Under the pieces are notes generated by a model. The model was not told where the DNA came from, ran no database searches, and saw only the letters and a list, made by a program, of their open reading frames with translations. The translations under genes and the position numbers were made by a program. Shown piece after piece: positions 56,046 through 64,000 of a DNA stretch of 64,000 bases. Position 1 is the stretch's first letter; every line of letters starts with the position of its first letter. The DNA comes from Paraspadella gotoi (taxonomy: Eukaryota > Chaetognatha): assembly GCA_051294375.1 (NCBI GenBank), contig CM119270.1:8295213-8359212 (forward strand), read 5' to 3'.

Positions 56046-57030
56046 CTCGAGGACAAAACGATTCAATCTGTCGAGCAAACAGATCTTGGTTGCGAGTCGC
56101 GCGAAAATGAAAGAAAAGTAAACAAATGACGAAACAGATTTTCGGCGACCATTACTTTTACAATTAGTTTAAGGTACTACATTATTTAGAGATCCATTCG
56201 TCGGCGTGACTTAATATTATTAATGTTAATTTTATGTACGGAAGATATTAAAAAAAGAAAAAAAAAAGAAAAATTAGTTTTTGGTTCACTGACTCGAATC
56301 GAATCATCGTAAATAGCGTTTCGAAATCGGGTCGAGAGTTTTTCGGAGGAGAAATCCAAAGAGGGTAGGAGATATCCGAAACAAATATTGAACAGGGAAA
56401 TGCGGGCTTCTCAGAAAAGATTCCCAAGATAAATGGCATGTGGTTTTAAATTACTTGAGGTAAGAATAACAATAACAATCCTCAACCAATCAATCACTAT
56501 GACGTTGGTTCTAATGGAATACGCCGTGGCCTATGAGCATGTGGTGGCCGATGGAAGTTCGACATTTAGAGAACCGTGAAATGCTAAGTATGTTAGGGAA
56601 TGAAATTCGAGGATCAAGCTTGCTTCGGGATTACCGGTCTAAAACGTATACGATTTTAACGCCACGCGTTTACTTAAATTTAACAGCATCAACTAATATA
56701 TTCAACATTCAACAATCAACATTTAGATCCTTAAAAATAACCTTAAAAAACGGAAAACATCATCTTGGGTGGGACAGAGTTCGAATTCCGAAGGTCACTC
56801 CTCGAATTCGAGAACTAAATATCCGAAGGGTCTAATTCCGCCCCCCCTTCCACCCCATTTTCCTCACCCCCCGCCTCCTCCCTCCCCTAGCGCCTTCGAG
56901 AATCGGGGAAAACGGGTCAGGGACGAATTTCCTCGAATCGATTCCATTTTTATCTCTCATTTTTATCTTCGGCCTTCGAGCTTCATCGAAATTCCTTTTC
57001 TCCAGCGGAGTTCCGAAAAGAAAATAATTC
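56046..57030. other. Spacer with an unexplained open stretch
   Basis: 56533-56835 is open on the + strand for about 100 codons at ordinary AT content with no motif. A C-rich patch follows (56838-56890). I do not assign a gene. Confidence 0.4.
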
Positions 57031-57142
57031 CATGGCCCCTCGGCGAGAGTCTCGCTTTGATCCGAATCGATCGCTTGCAAACGTTGAGGTCGACGACGAC
57101 GACGACAATTACGACGACGACGACAGGTCGACGACGATGACG
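57031..57142 (+). CDS. Candidate first coding exon, acidic
   Basis: ATG at 57031 opens MAPRRESRFDPNRSLANVEV and then an Asp-rich run from a GAC repeat, reaching a possible donor (ACAG|GTACAA, about 57153). It lies 1.5 kb upstream of the MYND gene on the same strand and could be its start. The acidic run may simply reflect the GAC microsatellite at 57088-57125. Confidence 0.2.
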
Positions 57143-57656
57143 AGTCGACGGACAGGTACAACGATAGGATGTTCCTGACGACGACGACGCAAACACGACA
57201 ACAACTACAACAACAACAACAACCAGAAAGAGACTGCGACAGCGACGATGACGAAAGGTCGGAGCGCGGGAGCAGGTGTTCTTTTGCTTCTCACCTCACA
57301 TATAACCCGAACCTTTAAAGAAAATCTATCTCTCACTCGCTGTCTCTCTAAGAATAGGAAGGATTCTCTCCATATTCCCACCTCTCTTTTTTTTTTCTTC
57401 TTTTGGGTTTTCACGCCGGGCTTTCTCTTTGGTATCTCTCCTTTCCTCTCTCATTCACACTCGCGATCATCAATTTCCGTTGATCTTTTATCCCTCATCT
57501 TCATTCGTTTAACACATGTATTTGTAACAAATTCTTCAAACCATTTGAAATTAAAATTCCTTTTCTTTCCGTTGAACAATTTGGAATAAGTGAAAATATT
57601 ATACACTTCAAATTACATATTACATATTCAAATTATACTAATTCATTGATAGGGAA

Positions 57657-57851
57657 GCCAGGTACTCTGGGAGTGAATAAACGAGACTGTGAGAGAGTCT
57701 TGATTGAAAGCTTGTAGGGACCTACTATGTCATTATCTTGTAAGAGTGATGGAGGCCTTAAACCACCAAAGCCTGTCCAATGTCAGGGGCAAGATAGTTT
57801 ATTTATTAAATGAATGGATAATTTTTATATTGGTTGTACCGATTTCATATA
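57657..57851 (+). repeat. Family C repeat, full length
   Basis: GCCAGGTACTCTGGGAGTGA through GGTTGTACCGATTTCATA, the most complete + strand copy. Confidence 0.9.
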
Positions 57852-58676
57852 CCAAATTTTAACGTAAATTAAATAGGCTCCATCTACTTTCTCTGGGACT
57901 GAATAAATTATAAATCTTCTTTTAGTCGATATCGAATATCCGGGACTTTTTTTTTATTTCGTTTTCAATTTAGCCCTTCTTTGTTTTTATCTTTTTTTTA
58001 ATTTTTTTTTTTACATTTTGATTGTTTTTAAATGAGTATTGATTTCTTCACCGGGATGAGCCTGCAATCTCTAAATTCAAACCAAGGGCAGTTTATTTTC
58101 TCAGACCCTTCTTCATGAAAAAAAAAAACAATTTTTGTCCAACATAGTCAGTATTTTGTCGCGCATTCGTCTTACATATTCAACTGCACACCGGAACAGT
58201 AGGCAATAATTTAAGATATTGCGAGCAAGCAAGTTCGTCACTTAGTCAACCTTTTGAGTACGCAGAGTTAACTTCATAAGTAAAGCCGGACGCCCACATG
58301 AGCGAACATACTCGACCATACTCGCGATGGACAAACGGGATTTTTCGTCGTCCCGAGTATTCGACGACCAGGACGAAACCGTCTGGCCCGAAATGGGTCA
58401 GGTAGGGATGCTGGGAAAATGGATCGGGTTTGGACGCTGATGGCGTTGAAATAGGTCAGTTAAGAGTTTTGCAGGAGCGAGGGTAGGAAATATGGGTCAG
58501 TTAGTGACGAGGGAGAAATCGAATCAGTTAGTTTATGGATCAGAATTGGAGGATTGTATTCGTCAGTGATGCTGACTGCATAGTTTACGCGGTAGTATTA
58601 ATTAAAGATGAGAAAGCGGAATTTATCACGTTAATAAACGATTTAACTGTATTTATAAAAGTATGTTAATTTAGCA
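57852..58676. other. Spacer, nothing seen
   Basis: Ordinary AT-rich sequence followed by a GC-richer approach to the MYND gene. Confidence 0.4.
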
Positions 58677-58731
58677 GGCGAACATCTCTGCGGCGAGTGA
58701 ACAGAGCGTCCCCTCGGAGGAAGGTACCTTT

Positions 58732-58741
58732 NNNNNNNNNN
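58732..58741. other. Assembly gap (10 N) inside the MYND gene
   Basis: Interrupts what looks like a coding exon; sequence on both sides is GC-rich and open. Confidence 1.
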
Positions 58742-58742
58742 A

Positions 58743-59050
58743 TTTGAACGCGGCGCCGTCCTGTCGCGCGCTGTCGCTGAAGCACTCGTTTGCCGTTCGC
58801 AGATGCGTGGGACTTCGGCACAGCAGCTTCAAACGTGAGGACGAGGACAGATATGTCTTCAGGGGCGAAGAAGAGGAAATGAGGAAGAAGAGGTGACAGG
58901 GGGAGATAGAAAAATGGTGGGGGAGGAAGTGTTGAGATGATTCGCCGAAGTTGTCTAGGCGGAGTTAAAACAAAGGAGAGAGCGAGAGAAAAGAGAGAGA
59001 AAGAGAGAGAGTGAGAGAGAGAGATAAAAGAAAAAAGAAGAAAGAAAGAA

Positions 59051-59086
<36 letters not shown>

Positions 59087-59398
59087 AAAAGAAAGAAAAG
59101 AAAGAAAGAAAGAAAGAAAAAAAGAAAGAAAGAAGAAAGAAAGAAAGAAAGAAGGAAAGGAAAGAAAAGAAAGAAAGAAAGAAAGAAAAGGAAAGAAAGA
59201 AAGAACAATGAAAGAAAAAAAACAGAAAAAAAGAAGAAGAATAGAAAGAAAGAAAGAAAGAAAGAAAGAAGGAAAGAAAGAAACTCGTGATTGAAACCTC
59301 TTCTTATCCTCAGTAACGAAATCTTGACTCGATTTTGGTGCGAACAACAGAGTCACGGCCTCACGAATCTCTGCTACTTCATCAGCGAGGTGTTCATT

Positions 59399-59471
<73 letters not shown>

Positions 59472-61085
59472 TTTCGTATTTGTTTTGTTATCTTCGAAGT
59501 TTTGAGTTTTCTTTTTGTTTCGGTTGCGCCGATTTTTTTTTTTCTTATTGTTTTTTATATTCCCTTCTCCTTCTTTCCTCTTTTCCATTTCCCATCTGCA
59601 TAATATAATTAATATTCCTCCGTCATAATTCCTCCTTTCTCTCAGACGGAGAAAGTGTGCTTCGACGCGCTGGGCATCCCGTGCGACCAGTTCTACGGGT
59701 GGCTCGACCGCGGACCGAAGTCCTTTCCTCACGCTTGGGTGCGTCTGGGGAAAGAGAAGCAGCTGATCGACATCACTTTCTACGCGGGTGAGGGACGTTG
59801 ATTGTCGAGGTGGGATGGGGTGGTGTGGGAGAACAACTTTATTTTTCACTCTTTTCGAATTAAATAAAACAATTATTTGCTAATTTATAATCACTAATTT
59901 ATATTCCGCCCAGCCGCGGTGGTTCGGTCGGCCTGTCTCACTCGACGGCAAATTTGCTCGTCCCTGGGATGTTGAGGGATGCGAAATTGAACTCCAGATC
60001 ATGCGTTTCACAAGCGCATGACTTGCCCTCGTTTGCAACCTCCGCAGGATTTGTGTACTTTAAGGCACTTAGCTTTGGATTTAAAGGAAAACCACGCCAC
60101 AATAGAATCAAAGTCCCACCTTCTAACGTCGAAAACTAATTAAAATTGAACTGAATTAATATAAATCAAATATTTTCCCGCTTCCTCCATTTACATCCGC
60201 GCAAAAAAGAGAAAGCGCCGTCATTTCCCGGCGGATATTGGGTTCGCATCGGGGAATACCAGACGGGCGAAAGGCCAAAGACGATGGTGGAGGAAAACGA
60301 TTTCAAGAAAAGTCACCATTGGCGATACATGACCCTCTGCTCATTGATAGAAGATCGAAGGTCGCCTGTTTGTGGATGTTTTTTCTTATTGCTTCTAAAC
60401 ACTAGGAATGTGTAGATTTTTAAAGGCCTTGGCAAATAGTACTAGTCCCAAAGCTTTTATATACCTAATTTCCTATGAATTTTTATATCCCTCTGTAAGT
60501 CTTGAGTGTTTATTGACGGTTTTCTTGTGAAATCCCTGTAATGTTATATTGGTACCAATAAAGTCATAAAAAAAATTAAACATTCCAAATATTTGAAGAT
60601 TTACCTTTTCTCGTCAGATGCTTCCTACAGTGCATGTTCTCTTACATGATCGACACCGTGGGCGTGGAAATCCCCGACATCTTCAAGTGGGCGTCGAGTT
60701 CTTGTTGGAACTGCGACAAATCCTTGGGTGCGAATTGATAAAAACGAACAATCGGCGGGTGGTCGCTTTGTCGCTGAATGTAAAACTAGTTTTAACAAAG
60801 ATAATGACGAAGACGACGACCCTTTTCCTCCGACCCCCCTCCCCTCGCCACCACCCCGGCTTCCCCGCAGAGGGCGACTCCGTCCGGTGCTCTCGATGCG
60901 ACACAGCGGTCTTTTGCAACGAAAAGTGTCGCGCGGAAGAGAGAAGTCCGCGGACGAGCCACTTGGAAGTTTGCGAGGACTACTACAAACGAGGCATCAA
61001 GATCATGACCCCCGGCGTGGGGTCTCTGCAGGAATTGTTGGACTTCAAGCAGGCGGCGTCCGTCTCGACGAAGAAGAAAAATTAA
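58743..61085 (+). CDS. MYND zinc-finger protein, 5' partial
   Basis: Exons 58743-58834, 59314-59389, 59646-59787, 60210-60360, 60618-60727 and 60871-61085 join with agreeing phases (2, 0, 1, 2, 1) to about 261 visible residues. The C-terminal MYND finger reads CWNCDKSLEGDSVRCSRC, then CNEKC and HLEVC, giving the C-x2-C, C-x2-C, C-x3-C, H-x3-C ligands. MYND fingers bind proline-rich peptides in partner proteins. Upstream lies a region I cannot name: ALGIPCDQFYGWLDRG and SFPHAWVRLGKEKQLIDITF. No SET domain is visible, so it is not an obvious SMYD methyltransferase. Two donors (59390 GTGTTC, 60361 GTCGCC) are weak, so those boundaries are less sure. The 5' exon runs into a gap; sequence before it (58677-58731) is open and may belong to the same exon. 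Confidence 0.65.
59036..59281. repeat. GAAA microsatellite in MYND intron 1
   Basis: (GAAA)n with GAAAA variants, about 245 bp, ending 30 bp before the next 3' splice site. Confidence 0.95.
59398..59471. repeat. TCG microsatellite next to a splice donor
   Basis: About 24 perfect GTC/TCG units starting 8-10 bases inside the intron after the exon ending at 59389. Read-through would give a Ser run in frame. Confidence 0.95.
59912..60060 (+). repeat. Possible SINE-like fragment in a MYND intron
   Basis: GCCGCGGTGGTTCGGTCGGC resembles a tRNA A-box region, and GC-rich non-coding sequence follows. No clear B box. Confidence 0.25.
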
Positions 61086-62055
<970 letters not shown>

Positions 62056-62059
62056 AGTC

Positions 62060-62190
62060 CCTGAGCTTCGGATCAGGATGTAACACCATGTTACAGGCGG
62101 GTTAAGCGCCCCGTCCCTCTTAACTGCTAGGCGACCACCGGACTAGAACCCCGGACCTTTGGGTTGGGAGGGGAATGACTTGCCTCCGGC
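62060..62190 (-). repeat. SINE-like repeat, tRNA-related
   Basis: On the - strand GGTGGTCGCCTAGCAGTTAA resembles the A-box region of a Leu/Ser-type tRNA, and GGTGTTACATCC about 60 bases later resembles a B box. GGGGTTCTAGTCC lies before it. Shares about 75 bp with 41000-41080. Confidence 0.45.
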
Positions 62191-62482
62191 AGCAATGGTC
62201 ACTGATGAACGGTTGGTGGATTTCAGTCCACCATAATACGTTGTAGAAGACGAAAATATTTGTTTTACAATAAATCGGTCAATGAGATTATGCCAAATTC
62301 AATCAGTGGCAATTCAGTTGGTGACATTGCTTGGTTTAAATATTACCAGAAAAAATGCAGAGATAAATAAAGTGATACTTTTAATCATCTTACCTGCTCA
62401 TTAAAAATTTGATTTTATCCAACCATTTTATGATTTTATCCACTTGGATTTTATTTTAATTTTAAATGTTTCTACAGTATGT

Positions 62483-62627
62483 ATGAAATTGGTACAACCA
62501 ATATAAAAAGTGTCCATTCATTTAATAAATAAGCTATCTTGCCCTTGACTTTGGACAGGCTTTGGTGGTTTAAGGCCCCTATCATTCTTCCAAGATAATG
62601 ACTTAGAAGGTCCCTGCAAGCTTTCAA
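62483..62627 (-). repeat. Family C repeat, truncated
   Basis: ATGAAATTGGTACAACCAAT through GTCCCTGCAAGCTTTCA; it lacks the CAATCAAGACTC end. Confidence 0.9.
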
Positions 62628-63530
62628 AGTGTGTCAGTTTAAAAGTTAGGTTCCAAAATAGGTTACCATCCCCGTTGAAAAAAGATAAGAAGTTTAACTT
62701 CCTCAATTTACTCTCTAGTTTCTATTCTTATCAACAAAGGGAACTTGGTTATTCGCAAGAGGCGCACAGGCACAACCTTTTTTTTTTTTTTTGAAAACCT
62801 CAAGATTTTTACTGAGATTTTGGTCGAACCGGGATGTTTACTTTGAATTAGGAAATATAAGGCAAAAAGATTGATCTCAATTCGAATCGTCACGCGCGAA
62901 CATTTTGTCCTACTTTGCACTTTAAACGCGGAAATTCTTGTCCCAAAAAAAAAAAAAACTATTTACAGGCGAAAAATTTTCGCGATGCGATCAGAGTTTT
63001 GTGTCTTTGTTATCGTCGTCGTCGTTTTCGCTCTCACTGCTGTTGTTGTTTTCTCTGGAACAAAAGAACTAAGAAAATTGATGAAAAACAGAGATATGAA
63101 AGAAAGAGAGAGAGAGTGAGAGAGAGAGAGTGAGACAGAGAGAGAGAAAACAGGAGCTGCGACCCTTAATTGAATTCACGTATCTCGAATCTCAATTAAT
63201 TTTCCTTTTCAGCAATGTGCTCATTTTTGAGGTTACTCGTTTTTCAAATCTAGAGTTAATTTTTTTTTTTTTTTCGAATTTAAAAAAAACTAAAATTAAC
63301 TGTAAAGAGAGTGGCAATATTTTTTACTTTCGTCCCTCGATTTTCTTGCGTTTCCCTTTTTTTCTTTCTTTTTTTTTCATCCCTTTTCTTCCGAAGTTTG
63401 TTTATTTTGCTTGAGATTGTCCTCTCGACTTAACCTTTTCCCGGTGACATTTTCACGACGCCGAAGAATAGTCGTCGTCGTCGTTGTCGTCGTCGTCGTC
63501 GTCGTTGGTGGCGACGACGATAAAATGATT
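62628..63530. other. Spacer, nothing seen
   Basis: A GA tract (63103-63146) and GTC triplets (63012-63030, 63468-63515). No gene. Confidence 0.5.
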
Positions 63531-63554
63531 TACAATTACATTTTCATTTTATAC

Positions 63555-63880
63555 ATGTACATTAGAGTGGAGCACTCAAGAACAAAAAAATTATNNNNNN
63601 NNNNNNNNNNNNNNNNNNNNNNNNNNNNNNNNNNNNNNNNNNNNNNNNNNNNNNNNNNNNNNNNNNNNNNNNNNNNNNNNNNNNNNNNNNNNNNNNNNNN
63701 NNNNNNNNNNNNNNNNNNNNNNNNNNNNNNNNNNNNNNNNNNNNNNNNNNNNNNNNNNNNNNNNNNNNNNNNNNNNNNNNNNNNNNNNNNNNNNNNNNNN
63801 NNNNNNNNNNNNNNNNNNNNNNNNNNNNNNNNNNNNNCTCAATCTTTTCATCACTCCACCCTAATGTACATTGTACAAAT
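63555..63880. repeat. Gap flanked by inverted sequence
   Basis: TGTACATTAGAGTGGAG before the gap (63557-63573) and CTCCACCCTAATGTACA after it (63855-63871) are reverse complements with one mismatch. The N run is 63595-63837 (243 N). This suggests a fold-back element that blocked assembly. Confidence 0.6.
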
Positions 63881-64000
63881 ATAGAACAGCAGTAACACAT
63901 GTCTCATGCATTTGAAAAAAGTTCATGCCAAGCGGACAAGTCGAGACGCGCTCTTCTGTCCTCCCTCGGCTCGAAAGAAAGATAACATTGAAAAATAAAG

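Noticed and set aside
58955-59356. Phe/Leu/Ser-rich - strand frame near the MYND gene
   Set aside because: Product of the GAAA microsatellite in a MYND intron.

Overview
The window is AT-rich invertebrate (bilaterian metazoan) nuclear DNA. Genes are intron-bearing with GT-AG splice sites, and spacers are packed with CT/GA, GAAA and GAC/GTC microsatellites, short interspersed repeats and retroelement debris. There are four assembly gaps: 45570-45594, 51112-51136, 58732-58741 and 63595-63837. An EcR/LXR-group nuclear receptor and a SoxC gene fit many bilaterians, so I cannot name the phylum. Stop codons follow the standard code.

Four protein genes can be rebuilt by hand with consistent splice phases. 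(1) A two-domain double-stranded-RNA-binding protein, + strand, 3710-8153, 4 exons. (2) A SoxC transcription factor, + strand, 15589-18417, 2 exons, with an HMG box and the conserved SoxC C-terminal activation motif. (3) An NR1H-type (EcR/LXR-like) nuclear receptor, - strand, 34443-28944, 10 coding exons, 824 residues predicted. It has an unusual DNA-binding domain and a Gln-rich insert in its ligand-binding domain. (4) A MYND zinc-finger protein, + strand, 58743-61085, whose 5' end is broken by a gap. Weaker exon-like pieces (22605-22868, 37844-37971, 46451-47272, 57031-57142) are listed with low confidence.

The last intron of the dsRNA-binding gene holds a degenerate Penelope-like retroelement (5663-7866). 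It is flanked by a 12-bp target duplication, keeps a GIY-YIG endonuclease remnant, and has long inverted terminal arms. One arm carries a hammerhead-ribozyme-like motif, and the insertion lies about 20 bp from the 3' splice site.

Region by region: 1-3600 fold-back palindrome and copies of a short inverted-repeat element; 3.6-8.2 kb dsRNA-binding gene; 8.2-14.4 kb spacer with repeats and a decayed coding-like stretch; 14.5-18.4 kb SoxC with a TATA promoter; 18.4-28.9 kb 3' flank and microsatellite-rich spacer; 28.9-34.5 kb nuclear receptor; about 36.3 kb CpG-dense promoter-like island; 36.5-58.6 kb mostly repeats, minisatellites and orphan exon candidates; 58.7-61.1 kb MYND gene; the rest is spacer. 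I see no operon-like or obvious functional linkage. Two of the genes are transcription factors of developmental or hormonal families; the other two are an RNA-binding protein and a MYND protein.
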